Assembly (NCBI RefSeq): GCF_034702125.1
Contig: NC_085869.1
Location: forward strand, 12,727,407 to 12,791,406
Source of the DNA: Engraulis encrasicolus
Lineage: Eukaryota; Chordata; Actinopteri; Clupeiformes; Engraulidae
Reading direction: 5' to 3'
Length of the DNA: 64,000 nucleotides
Each line of letters begins with the position of its first letter. Position 1 is the stretch's first letter. The position numbers and the translations under genes are program-made. Below are positions 51,703-62,520 of the stretch, in pieces. Under the pieces are notes generated by a model. That model was not told the DNA's origin. It worked only from the letters and a program-made list of their open reading frames with translations, and ran no database searches.

Positions 51703-52258
51703 TAGGGGTGGTACAGTTCACAAAATTCACGGTTCGGTTCATATCACGGTGTCAAGGTCACGGTTTTCGGTTCTCTATGGTTCTTTTTAGTTCATGATAA
51801 ATGGTGCACTGGGAATATTAAACACTATTTATATAACTACAGTTATAAAGTGATGATGCGCAAGTTGAATTTGACCTTTTGCATGTGTCTGAGAACTGCC
51901 TCTTGTGCTAACCTGCGCTTGCACTTAAACTGTCGTCAGCTGATGTGCGTTGTCTGAGCGTTCCAAATACCCTCTTTCAATTGGCTAATAGAATCAGACT
52001 TATCACTAAATATCCTACATATGGTTTGTATAGGCTTATAATGTGAAAATGGTGTGATTTTAATTGTGTCATCCTCTAATTGGTCTTATACGCTAATGTA
52101 TTAATCAGAGAGACTGGATAAGATACTCCTAGAATCTCTGTTTTACATATTTTTCTGGGCAGTACATGAATTGCGGTTTGCGACGGATTGCACGGTTCGG
52201 TTCGGTATGTGTGTGAATTGTACGGTTTCGGTTTTCGGTGCGGTTTGTGCCATCCCTA
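51703..52258. mobile_element. hAT-like element, TAGGGGTGG...CCATCCCTA
   Basis: Left TAGGGGTGGTACAGTTCAC, right GTTTGTGCCATCCCTA. Perfect 8-bp duplication GTATTGGG at 51695-51702 and 52259-52266. CACGGTTCGGTTC text lies near both ends. 556 bp. Confidence 0.92.
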
Positions 52259-52814
52259 GTATTGGGTAGTCATACTGACTTCATGTGTTTCACATGAGTC
52301 ATTTCACGTGAAACCAGTGTGAAAATCATGTGAAAACACTTTTGGGCCTGACCAGCATGGATTTTAATGGAACTCGGTGTGCCTTTCTAGTACAACCACA
52401 GAACTGCATCTTAACAAATCTGGCACCTATTTTAAGGGAGAAACGGACTAAGAAAGCCTTAATTAAGAGGGAAGTAGGGGCTCACTTTATCTGCAGAAGT
52501 GCATGAGGAAACAACGCAAAATAGAACAAGGAAAACTGAAAACTAACTCAAATGTTTTTCACTGGTGTAGACACTTTTTAGCTTTCCATAATGTCAGATG
52601 GTCCCTTAGGTGCTGCCTTAGGTGCCACCTTCTTGGGGGCTGCACATTTTCGAAAAGCCATCCATTCTGATTTGAGCCCTGTTCAGCTCAACACAGCGCA
52701 ACACAGCATGGCACAGCACAGCCTGGTTTTGGTGGAAAACTGGTAATTGTGACTCGTCACATGGGACATGTCATAGGGATAGTGACATGGGATAATGGAT
52801 AATATCACTGATAT

Positions 52815-53254
52815 GCTGATGACACCCAGATGTACCTGTTGTTCCAGCCAGATGACTCCACTGGAGTCCAGGAACACCACCGACAGCTGAACCTGTCCAA
52901 GACAGAGCTCCAAGTGATCCCAGCTAAAGAGTCAATCTGTCACGACATCAACTTCAAGATGGGCTCTGCCACTGTGGTAGGACGTCATGATCGATGGCCA
53001 TCTGTCATTCTTCAACCACATTGCATCAGTTGCCCGGGCCTGCCGATTTGTGCTGCACAACATACAGAAAATCAGACCCTGACCCAACACTCAGCGCAAC
53101 TACTGGTTCACTGGCTACCAGATGCCCAGCTCAAACATAAGGCCTTGACCCTTGGCTACAACACCACCTCAGGGAGGGCCCCAGTGTATCTGAAGGACAT
53201 CCTAAAGCTGCGCTCCTCAAACACAAACCGTCTAGTCGTACCCCCTGCTCACTC
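52815..53254 (+). pseudogene. Non-LTR retrotransposon ORF2 fragment (reverse transcriptase C-terminal part), frameshifted
   Basis: Frames give DDTQMYLLFQPDDST, LNLSKTELQVIP, then in other frames an HIASVARACRF-like block, and LKLRSSNTNRLVVP at the end. Order and motifs match the C-terminal half of L2/CR1-type reverse transcriptases, with at least two frameshifts and a deletion. A TTAA element adjoins at 53255. Confidence 0.75.
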
Positions 53255-53621
53255 TTAAAGGGACACTGTGTGAGATATTTAGTTGTTTATTTCCAGAATT
53301 CATGCTGCCCATTCACTAATGTTACCTTTTTCATGAATACTTACCACCAGCATCAAATTCTAGGTATTCATTATGACTGGAAAAATTGCACTTTTCATTC
53401 ATGAAAAAGGGGGTCTTCTCCATGGTCCGCTATTTTGAATTTCCAAAAATAGCCATTTTTAGCTGCAAAAATGACTGTACTTGGACCATACTAGAAAATA
53501 TTTGTTTATTACTTAGTAAACTTTCATGTAAAGACCAAATTTGGCAATAGGCAGCCCAGTTTCAATGAGCAGCATAGTTGCAGTACCTTTTTTGACCATT
53601 TCCTGCACAGTGTCCCTTTAA
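53255..53621 (-). mobile_element. TTAA-flanked short DNA element, copy 3
   Basis: TTAA at 53255-53258 and 53618-53621; ends AGGGACACTGTGTG and GCACAGTGTCCCT. Inserted at the end of the LINE fragment. Confidence 0.9.
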
Positions 53622-53825
53622 GTGATTTGAAGTTTGACTTGAAATGTGAAAGGTGACATGAGTTGTAGTTACAGTAAGTAGTAGGGTAGTGTTAGAGATT
53701 ACTCCACCTGCCATCAGTACCCCACCCCAAATTAGCATTAGCATTTTGACTGGAATGTCAGATGGGGTACTCGTGTCAGGTGGGGTACTCTTCTCTAATG
53801 CTACTCGTACAACTCATTTTAAACA

Positions 53826-54650
53826 TTAAAGGATGGTGTACAGATTTGGTATTGCAACTATGCTGCTCACTGAAACTGTGCTGCCTATTGCCAAATTTGA
53901 TCATTTTCATGAATATTTACTGAATAATAAGCTAACTTACTAATATTTACCAGTATGACCAAAGTACAGTATTTTGCAGATGGGATTGCTTTTTGAACGT
54001 AGCCAGTGTGGGGACATAGCGCATGCTGACAGATAGTCTTTTGCAGAGGGTGCGGGACTGTAACACAGAACGCAGAAGCAACACTCTCTCACCAACAGTA
54101 CGAAGTCTGGCGCGGGAGTAATTTGTATGTATGTCAAAAGAAGAAATTTGTATTCAATACGGGACCTCTCCGACTCAAGAACCAAGGACCACACGTTCTG
54201 AAGGTTTAGAGGATAAATAATTAATATTCGAATGATTGTTTTATTCCATGCTGTTTGTGTAATTGAGCCAGAAAAGACATCAAAACCATCTCTGTATGAC
54301 TGACAATTGCGGATGAATGTATAGTGTCCTACTCTCTTCAATAAAGGTGCACAGTGTAATATTTTTAGTAGTGAATTTCCAGAATCCATGCTGCCCATTC
54401 ACAAATGTTACCTTTTTCACAAATACTCACCACCACCATCAAATTCTTACAAGAAAAGGGGGATCCTCTCCATGGTTCGCCATTTTGAATTTCCAGAAAT
54501 AGACATTTTTAGCTGCAAAACTTGCTGTGCTTTGGTCACACTAGTAAATATTGGTTTATTATTCAGAAAACATTCATGAAAATATCAAATTTGGCAATAG
54601 GCAGCACAGTTTCAATGTGAGGCATAGTTGCAATACCTATAGGCCTACTC
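53826..54650. mobile_element. Two diverged partial TTAA-family copies
   Basis: 53826-54000 (plus orientation: TATTGCAACTATGCTGCTCA, ATTGCCAAATTTGATC) and 54341-54650 (minus orientation: GGTGCACAGTGTAATATTTT through GCAGCACAGTTTCAATG). Between them, 54000-54340 has no recognised content. Confidence 0.75.
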
Positions 54651-54980
54651 TGGCCACCCTGCGCCACCATCTTGAACCTTTAAGACTTCCATTGGCAGTT
54701 CTTCTATTGGAGCCAGATTCATGCAAATGCAGTTCTGGCACACTCAGTTTGATAAAAATCTGTGTCAGTTGGGCCCAAATATCTATAATATATATAAAAG
54801 ATAAGTGTGCTTATAAAAATGTTAGACTAAAGCGTTTGAATGCTTCATTTCAACAAGATAAACTGATGCAATAATTGTCTTCAGGGTCCCCAAACCTTTG
54901 CATGGCACTGTATGGTCTCAGTAGTCTTCCAAACAAATTGTTGACTGTTATTATAATGGTAATTGGACACAATTATAAAC

Positions 54981-55354
54981 TTAAAGGGACACTGTGCAGG
55001 AAATGGTCAAAAAAGGTACTGCAACTATGCTGCTCATTGAAACTGGGCTGCCTATTGCCAAATTTGGTCTTTACATGAAAGTTCACTTAGTAATAAACAA
55101 ATACTTTCTAATATGGTCCAAGTAGAGTCGTTTTTGCAGCTAAAAATGGCTATTTTTGGAAATTCAAAATGGCGGACCATGGAGAAGATCCCCCTTTTCA
55201 TGTATGAAAAGTGCAATTTTTCCAGTCATAATGAATAGGCCCTACTTAGAATTTGATGGTGGTGGTAAGTATTCATGAAAAAGGTAACATTAGTGAATGG
55301 GTAGCATGAATTCTGGAAATAAACAACTCAAAATCTCACACAGTGTCCCTTTAA
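54981..55354 (+). mobile_element. TTAA-flanked short DNA element, copy 4
   Basis: TTAA at 54981-54984 and 55351-55354; ends AGGGACACTGTGCAGG and CACACAGTGTCCCT. Confidence 0.92.
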
Positions 55355-55780
55355 AATGATAGTGTTTATAAGTGTGCATTTTATAAGACGAACATTCAAT
55401 CCAAAGCAGCACATGGTTTAGCAATATGGTCACATGCATTTGCTAAATCCACTAACGTAAAAACCTGGAAACACATCAATTACAACAATTCCAAGACTTT
55501 AAAAACCTCTTTCAGTAATGTATAAGATACTATACTGTTTAGATTTTGTATATAAACCGGCTATGGAGAAATTAATCCATGCTTTTATTTCCTGTAGAGT
55601 TGACTATTGCAATATTGCTATTTATAGACCTTCTCCAAAACTCACTCAGGCAGGTGCACCAGAGATGGTTGATACGGGTGCACCTAATCCAAAATGCTGC
55701 TGCTGGAATTCTAATCAAATCAAAGGAAAGAGATCATATCACCCCAGTACTTGGTCACTACACTGGCTCTCAGTGACATT

Positions 55781-56700
55781 TAGGGCCTCTGCACACCGGC
55801 AACGACAAAGTGCGGCGCACTTTTGCTTCCGACAGAATTCGGACCCCCAAACCCAATTTCACACGAACATTGCATTGATAGTCAATGGGCGGCGCCGACA
55901 AAATAGAACTCGTCTCTAATTGCTATCCGACATCGGCGAATGTCCGCGGACATCGGCGCCAGTGTGCGTGGTTCTATTGAAAACAATGGGATCGAATTTT
56001 AGCTGAGCAGTGCTCAGCACTTTGTCGGAGCCGGTGTGCGGAAGCCCTTAGAATTGAGTTGAAGGGCCTCCGATCATCGGCTCCGTCAAAGTGCGGAGCA
56101 CTGCTCCGCCAAAGTTCGATTCCATTGTTGTCAATACAACCCCGCACACCGGCGCCGATGTCCACGGACATTCGCGGATGTCGGCAAGCGATTAGAGGCG
56201 AGTTCTATTTTGTCGGAGCCGCCCATTGACTATCCATGATATGTTCGTGTGAAATTGGGTTTGGGGGTCACGCTGAATTCACACCAACGGCGCGGACATC
56301 CACAGTACGTCCACAGAACGTGTCCGTTATCAGTCCGAAACAGTTAGAATACATGAAAACAAATCATGCCTTGCACACAGGAGCGCGGCGTAAGCGTGGC
56401 GCATGTCCGTCCCGCCCGACATGTCCGCGTTGCTCCTTGAAAATAGAACTCGAGTCTATTTTCCTGCGCGGACGTCTGCGTTCAATGTGCGGGCTCCATT
56501 GAAAATGAATGGCTGCTGCCCGCGGATAGAACGTGGACGTTGACTGTGCAGTGTGCAAGGCAGCCCACGAACCTCTCGGACTCGCACTGCTCACGGAGAC
56601 GTTAAGGAAACGTGCCGTCCCTGTGTGCATGTACCGTCAGAATTGTGTCGGAAACGAAAGTGCTCTGCAGTGATGTCGGAGCCAATGTGTGGAGGCCCTA
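55781..56700. mobile_element. Palindromic CpG-rich MITE inserted in the LINE
   Basis: Ends TAGGGCCTCTGCACACCGGC and GCCAATGTGTGGAGGCCCTA are inverted; the interior mirrors GACATCGGCG / GTCCGCGGACATCGGCG and GTGCGGAGCACTGCTCCGCC. A second element lies at about 56274-56640. The flanking LINE reading frame resumes after the right end. Confidence 0.75.
56274..56640. mobile_element. Second-level nested CpG-rich MITE
   Basis: The text CAGTCCGAAACAGTTAGAAT and GGGCTCCATTGAAAATGAAT parallels 23600-23640 and 24540-24560. It interrupts the outer element between GGGGGTCACGCTGAATTC and GTCAGAATTGTGTCGG. Confidence 0.62.
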
Positions 56701-56935
56701 AAACTCATTGTCTATAAGTCACTCAATGGCATAGGCCCTAAATATACAGTACAGATATGCTAGACCAATATCATCCGAAGATGTCTTAGGTCTTCAGAGT
56801 CTCCTCTACTGGTTGTACCTAGGGTAAAATCCAGACAGAGTGAAATGGCTTTTTAGCCATTACGCTGTCAAATGCTGGAACCAGCTGTTCAAGTTTGAAC
56901 TGACCCAACAGTGTCATGTCGTAAAAAGAAATTAA

Positions 56936-56941
56936 TTTATT
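56936..56941 (-). terminator. Poly(A) signal for the UGT gene
   Basis: AATAAA on the minus strand, 76 bp downstream of the UGT stop codon. Confidence 0.55.
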
Positions 56942-57016
56942 TTAATTTGGTTTCCTCTCAAGCACATTGAATGACAGTTGTGTTTGATAATGTGCTATAC
57001 AAATTAATTGCTATTG

Positions 57017-58606
57017 CTATTCTTGCTTTGACTTGCGTTTACCACAAACCCTGCAGCAAAGAAACTTAATACCATAAACAGAAATAGTCACAAACAGGGT
57101 GGCGGCGGCAAGCAAAAACATAAACACGTCTACAGAGTGGTAGGAGTACCAGGGCATCTTGTAGGACTCTGTACGCAGGTGAGCAGCACCTTTGTGTCTC
57201 ATGACAAACTCGATCCAGAAGAGGGCTCGGTCCAGGGGTTTCATCGGCTGGTCTCGGTGGAGGCTGGAGAGTCTCTGCATGTTCTCCCTGTAGGAGGGCT
57301 CATGGAGCACCTCCTTCAGCGCCTGGAGAAAGCTGTCCCTGTCGAGCGAGAAGATGTCCAACACCTTAGCTGTTCCTTTGGCCCTCATCCGTGACAAATT
57401 GTCAAATTGATCAAACATCAGTGGAACACCAATGATCGGAACACCGTGATAGATGGCTTCCTGAACCCCATTGGTGCCTCCGTGGGCGACAAACAGTCTA
57501 GTTTTTGGGTGACCAAGCAGGTCGTTTTGAGGCAACCACTCAAGCAAAAGGGTGTTGTTGCCCAACGTTGATGGTTTCACCCCTGTGTATCTGATTATGA
57601 CCTTCTGCGGGAGTTGGGCAAAAGCTGCTGCCATTTCTTCTACTATCCGTTTTGGAAGTTCGCTAACCAATGTCCCCAATGACATGATGACCACTCCATG
57701 TTCTCCGGAACTCTGCACAAAGTCCTCTACGTGTTGAGGAAGAGGTTTCACTGGCTTGCACTGGAAGCCACCCATGTACACAATGTTAGGCATGGTGGGG
57801 CGTGGAAATTCAAACGTAAAGTCGACTCGCATCAACCAAATGTCAGCTCCCTGGATCAACTGGAAATAGTGAACATCAGGGCCAAAATATTTGTTTGTCA
57901 AGGCGTTATATTTTGGTCCGATGAGGAACTGGGCTTGATATTCATAAAAGGCAAAAAAGAAAATGTTGCACACTCTTTCCAAAAAGCTCATTCTGTCTGT
58001 TAGTTCAAACATAGGCATAGGGACATAAGAAAGAGGCGTTGGAGCAATGGCAAAGTGTCCCTCGCCATGGGCAGTCCATCTCACATTGAAAACCAAAGGT
58101 AAGTTTAGATAATGGGCCAGGATTGGTCCAGTAGGTGACACCGGGTCTGCTAGAACCAAGTCATACTTAGCCTCCTTGAGCGACTGCATAAATTGCTGGT
58201 CATCCAGCATGGAACTAAGCATGTCAATCTCCATGTCCGCCATCTCTAAACCCTTCTCCATGAGCTCCATCTCCACCTGCCACCGCGTCCACATGGACTC
58301 CTTCTCCGCCTGGATCCTCACAAGCTCTGTGGTGAGCGCCTTTATGAACTCCTCGTCAAACCCCCAGCCGTGCTCGACAGTGATCGCAGTGTAGTGGGGC
58401 GAGGACTCCTTGATGTACCAACTCCCCGAGGATCTGATCACGTCCACGGTGTGCCCCTTGGCATGGAGGGCCTCGATCACGATGTTCATGTTGACCCAGT
58501 GGCTGCCATCAATCGGAAACACCAGAACTTTCCCTCCGGAGACGCCATACGCCGACACAGATAGCACAGCAAGGAAGCCGATGGACAGCAGCATCCTCGA
58601 CTCCAT
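57017..58606 (-). CDS. UDP-glucuronosyltransferase, fish UGT5-type, single coding exon, 529 aa
   Basis: Complete family-length protein. UGTs transfer glucuronic acid from UDP-glucuronate to lipophilic substrates in the ER lumen, aiding clearance of xenobiotics, bilirubin and steroids. Residues 1-24 form a signal peptide ending near AYGVSG; His36 (DGSH) and Asp154 are in the positions of the catalytic pair; 357-403 carries the UGT signature (WLPQNDLLGHP, FVAHGGTNGVQEA, GVPLMFDQFDN); about 493-517 is the membrane anchor. The C-terminus KRKSKQE has a KxKxx ER-retention motif. The whole coding region in one exon is typical of the teleost ugt5 group, whereas UGT1 and UGT2 have several coding exons. 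A splice acceptor (TTGTATTCTAG) lies 2 bp upstream of the ATG, so a separate 5' non-coding exon is expected. No frameshift or lost key residue seen; likely functional. The exact ugt5 member cannot be told. Confidence 0.93.
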   Translation of the reverse strand: MESRMLLSIGFLAVLSVSAYGVSGGKVLVFPIDGSHWVNMNIVIEALHAKGHTVDVIRSSGSWYIKESSPHYTAITVEHGWGFDEEFIKALTTELVRIQAEKESMWTRWQVEMELMEKGLEMADMEIDMLSSMLDDQQFMQSLKEAKYDLVLADPVSPTGPILAHYLNLPLVFNVRWTAHGEGHFAIAPTPLSYVPMPMFELTDRMSFLERVCNIFFFAFYEYQAQFLIGPKYNALTNKYFGPDVHYFQLIQGADIWLMRVDFTFEFPRPTMPNIVYMGGFQCKPVKPLPQHVEDFVQSSGEHGVVIMSLGTLVSELPKRIVEEMAAAFAQLPQKVIIRYTGVKPSTLGNNTLLLEWLPQNDLLGHPKTRLFVAHGGTNGVQEAIYHGVPIIGVPLMFDQFDNLSRMRAKGTAKVLDIFSLDRDSFLQALKEVLHEPSYRENMQRLSSLHRDQPMKPLDRALFWIEFVMRHKGAAHLRTESYKMPWYSYHSVDVFMFLLAAATLFVTISVYGIKFLCCRVCGKRKSKQE

Positions 58607-58617
58607 CTCTAGAATAC
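58607..58617 (-). promoter_or_regulatory. 3' splice site just upstream of the UGT start codon
   Basis: Minus strand reads ...TTGTATTCTAG|AGATGG. The acceptor two bases before the ATG supports an intron in the 5'UTR. Confidence 0.65.
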
Positions 58618-59020
58618 AATACCAAAAATAACAAACAAAAGATTAATACATTTGCGATATGATCAATTTATAATGAATTATTTATTTAATACAACAATTT
58701 ATATATATATAGTATTATTTGATAAATCATCCATCGTCATAGTCCCAAACACTGGTCTAGCATGAAATCAGATTACATCAATTACGATCAACTTCTGAAT
58801 TTGTGGTGATTGGTCAGTAGAATTAAAAGATGAGCTTTTCTGACCCATTTCACCTGTAATGTAGTAAATGTGGGGTCTTTTAATCAATTCATAATCACAC
58901 AATCAGAATTTTACTGCTGCCTACGGTATCACAACGGTAGGCCCCTATGATTTACACACTGTGAACAACTAACTAATGGGTTTTTGTGGCTCCTCTGACA
59001 TCAAGCCACAGTGTTCCAGA

Positions 59021-59021
<1 letters not shown>

Positions 59022-59081
<60 letters not shown>

Positions 59082-59082
59082 T
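59022..59082. repeat. (TG)n-(AG)n microsatellite
   Basis: TG dinucleotides pass directly into AG dinucleotides. Confidence 0.95.
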
Positions 59083-59189
59083 CGCAATTTATACATTCAA
59101 ATAAAGACGTCTGCAACCATTACAGTAGGCCTACTACCAGAGGCGATTTAAATGCAATTAGAATAGAGAATCTTTGCTACTACCACGTT

Positions 59190-59440
59190 GACAGAGGAAA
59201 GAAGCACCGGCATCTCAGATGCGGAAGATTACTCTGCTTTTAAAGAGCAGTGCCAAACTAACTAAACGTTACGACGTTGCCATGTTTTGGACTCTGATGG
59301 AAGGGGTAACATCGAAACTTCAGTTTGGCGACAGCTCTGAATAAAAGCAGAGAATAACCTTCCAGATCTGAGATGCTCCGGTGATAGGCTACTCATAGAA
59401 CCCGGTCCTTTTCCGTGACGCACAGATTGTGACGGTGGTA
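59190..59440. mobile_element. Fold-back repeat, family A copy 3, diverged
   Basis: CACCGGCATCTCAGATGCGG on the left pairs with CCAGATCTGAGATGCTCCGG on the right. The centre has GGTAACATCGAAACTTCAG; the tail TCCTTTTCCGTGACGCACAG matches the family A tail. Several mismatches. Confidence 0.75.
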
Positions 59441-59556
59441 GATGGACACTCCCAACTGAGATCGCGTGCAGTCCCAGGTGTTTCTATCACTCCCGGACGT
59501 GTAGTCCCACCCGATTATATTTCACGTATTATCATACACTGCTACAAGCAATTTAT

Positions 59557-59622
59557 GGTTAGGGTTAGGTTTAGGTTTAGGTTTAGGGTTAGGTTTAGGG
59601 TTAAGGTTAGGGTTAGGGTTAG
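59557..59622. repeat. Interstitial telomere-like (TTAGGG)n array
   Basis: GGTTAGGGTTAGG with TTTAGG variants, about 11 units in 66 bp. The G-rich strand is the plus strand. Confidence 0.88.
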
Positions 59623-60451
59623 AAACAAAAAATACTAGCATCAAAAGATAACTAGCTCCGTTATATGGCGGTGGGACCGATAGTCTGGCTAGTGGGAGCG
59701 AGCTGACAGGGGAGCGTCCTGCGTTGGGAGCGTCAATCAGGGAATCGATTGTGAAGAGCAGAGGTACGGAGAATTCCTAGGCTTCTTTCCCAGGTCGACA
59801 GTGCCATATAGTGTCGTACATTAACATAGCCTACATCTTGATTGTAATAACAGTGGGCATAAAACGCGCACCGTAACAACTTTGATAGGCGAAACACATC
59901 GATGGGCACAAATGATAGCGCATAGGCCTACTGCCAGTTAAGCCTGTGAGGACTCTTCCTGGAATGGCATTATTTTTGAGAATCAGATTCTGGTTAGAAC
60001 TCAACAAACTGGCTTTTAACACTGATAATCAAAAATGTAACCGTGGCCTCCAAACTCACGCCTGAAAATGATATGTACAGTGCGCAATTGACTACTACAG
60101 ATCACAGACGTGATTCACACTGGACTAGTTCTAGTATTATCGCTGTGTTTGGCGACTTGACATACAGGCATTCATGGCCGTAGCCAGCAAGTTGGGTTAA
60201 CCGAGGTCCAAATTTTTTTAATTTTTAAAAATATATTTGTTAAAAAAGTACATTTTTATAGGCCTACATGTTTATGTATAATACATAGCCTATATTTATA
60301 TGCATCCATGGTGTTTTGTTTTAATCTCTTGGACATGTTTGCCCTGCTCTCTGTGACTCGTTTTCTGTGGAATGGGTATATCAAAATTAACATGAGACTT
60401 TAAACACATTCATATCTAAAGGTCCCTCCAATTTAAACCCATAGCCTAATC

Positions 60452-60779
60452 CAGCGTTTCTCAACCAGGGTGCTGCACCCTGGGGTGCCACGGAAACGTG
60501 GCTGATAAATAAATGATGTCAGGCTATAATACATATTTGTCTGAATTTAAAAATGAATAGCCTACTTAGTCTGGAATCTTTCATCTGCCATTTACGCACA
60601 ATATTAGGTCGCAGAAAGCTGCAACTTCAAACGTAGGCTAGCCTAGGTTGTGTGATGTCTCCAAATGTGTTAGTCTACTATCGGATGCGATGCCCTGTTA
60701 CGGCTTGTTAGTTTGGGGTGCCTTCATTTTTTTAATGAATTCAAGGGGTGCCTCGCATAAAAAAAGTTGAGAAACACTG
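60452..60779. mobile_element. hAT-like element, CAGCGTTTCTCAACCAGGG type
   Basis: Inverted ends CAGCGTTTCTCAAC / GTTGAGAAACACTG; flanks GCCTAATC and ACCTAATA match at 6 of 8. Confidence 0.85.
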
Positions 60780-60997
60780 ACCTAATACAATAAAGTCAAT
60801 ATGATTATTAATCTACCATCTTAAAGTAGGCCTAGGCTATGGGCATAGGCTAATGACAAAGTGGCCAAATGAGTCAAAATATCCGTTGAAGTCGGTAGAC
60901 AGTCCCACGAGCTACACGAATATGTTTCTTCATTTGGATACTATTTTAACGGCAGTACAGCAAAAACAAAAAAAAACAGTAGCCTATTTTCACTTAC

Positions 60998-61045
60998 CAA
61001 ATGATTTCTTGAAGTTGACATAGGCAACAAGTTAGGACTGTGGCG
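60998..61045 (-). other. Candidate UGT 5' non-coding exon with TATA-like box
   Basis: On the minus strand AAATCATTTG|GTAAGTG is a strong donor (exon end 60998), and CATATAA at 61071-61077 could be a TATA box about 30 bp before a start near 61045. It would join the acceptor at 58607. Inferred only from signals; exon start is a guess. Confidence 0.33.
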
Positions 61046-61589
61046 TGGTTGTTGTGGAGCCTGCTGCCTGTTATATGCTTATGTAAAACTAACGTCTTGT
61101 CAGCTGAACATTCTTTTCCTCGCATCGCCTGCACGCTTGTTATTATTATTTTTTTTTTAGTAGTATTTCTGTACACGCAAAAGCGAAAGACGAAAGTCTA
61201 TCAACACAGGCAATAATAACCCCTCCAATTTACAATCAAATTATTTTGATCTGACAGCCTGCTTTTAGCTGAGCTTAAGTTTGAATGTTTATTGGTTATT
61301 TTATGCAGCTGATGGCGTCAGTCGGTCTTTTTTTCCACTAGCCTATCTAAAACCAAATGACGGCTTATGCCAGATAGTGACTTAGTTATCAAATGCCAAC
61401 GTTGTCAAAGACGATAGCCTACTCATAACTCCTTATGCATATGCCTATGCTACTGTATTAAAACTGTGCATCCATGTTGGCGACCTGTGTCTCAAGCAAG
61501 CTTGCGTTCTCTTCCACGACTCGCACCACTCGCGCGCAAGGCGCGCTTGTTCATTGCATGGGAAAAAAATATAAGCCTAGTAGTGCAAA

Positions 61590-61755
61590 CAGAGGACATC
61601 AGAACATCTTCAGATGAGGACATTTTACTGTGATTGACTCTGAAGAAGTCGTGACAACTCGAAACGTTAATCTTGTCACTTGACCAAATAAGCAGGTAAA
61701 AATCCACATCTGAAGACGCTCTGGTGACTTCCTTTTATGTCCTTTTCTGTCGCTT
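61590..61755. mobile_element. Fold-back repeat, family A copy 4, diverged
   Basis: AACATCTTCAGATGAGGACA on the left pairs with CACATCTGAAGACGCTCTGG on the right. Centre GAAGTCGTGACAACTCGAAACG. Shares GACTCTGAAGAAG with copy 2. Confidence 0.78.
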
Positions 61756-62520
61756 ATTACAGACCTTCCGATTTACAAGTAGAACCCAATGGCTGGTTCT
61801 TTCAAATAATGACTCAGTTAAAACGGTTTCACAAAGTTGTGAAAGACATCCACCTATTGGGCCACTGTTTTAAAACGCTTGGCTTTATAGGAGACGTCTC
61901 AAGCGCCCAAGCGCAGCGTGGGCAGGCTTAATGGCCACGTTCCTGATGGTGCGTTACTGTGTAGGCTGCTATCTGTAGGCTGTAGGCTGTGGAGAGAGTG
62001 AGCAGCACCAAGTTCCTTGGAGTGCACATCAGCGACGACCTCTCTTGGACCACCAACACTACATCACTGGCGAAGAAGGCCCATCAGCGTCTCTACTTCC
62101 TGCGCAAACTAAAGAAGGCAAGTGCTACACCCTCCATCATGACAACATTCTACAGAGGAACCATAGAGAGCGTCGTGTCCAACTGCATCACAGTGTGGGG
62201 AGGAAGCTGCACGGAGAAAAACAGGAAGACACTCCAGCGTGTTGTGAACACAGCGAAGAAGATCATTGGAGTACCACTCCCCTCCCTGCAGGACATTTAC
62301 ACCACACGCCTCACCCGGAAAGCACTGATGATCATCAAAGACACAAGCCACCCTGCACACAAACTGTTCAGCCTCCTGCCCTCTGGAAAGAGGTACAGGC
62401 GCCTCCGTTCCCGTACCACCCGGCTGGCGAGCAGCACAATGCACCAAGCGATCAAGATGCTGAACACTCAACCCACTCTCCCCCCACTGTCAGCCTCTAG
62501 CCAGCAAGGCCACTGACAAC

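Larger units (their letters stand above)
55518..56935 (+). pseudogene. LINE ORF2 C-terminal fragment split by nested MITEs
   Basis: Left piece 55518-55780 encodes HAFISCRVDYCNIAIYRPSP and, shifted, VHLIQNAAAGILI and RDHITPVLGH, the standard end of L2/CR1-type reverse transcriptases. Right piece 56701-56890 continues with LKLIVYKSLNGI-like, RSSESPLLVVPRVKS and NAGTS-like text. The 920 bp between them are a different, CpG-rich element. Confidence 0.78.
58618..60992. other. Putative UGT 5'UTR intron, repeat-rich
   Basis: 58618-59015 is AT-rich without features. The rest holds the repeats listed separately (microsatellite, fold-back A copy 3, telomere-like array, hAT-like element). No coding sequence seen. 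Confidence 0.4.

Noticed and set aside
56236..56630. GC-rich open frames on both strands, and a possible CpG-island promoter
   Set aside because: They lie in nested MITEs whose relatives occur at 23.5-24.6 kb; no gene follows in a suitable orientation.
57137..58631. Several plus-strand open frames of 60-101 codons
   Set aside because: Antisense shadows of the UGT coding exon.
59429..59638. Open frame with an RVRFRFRVRF-like repeat
   Set aside because: Translation of the telomere-like TTAGGG/TTTAGG array.
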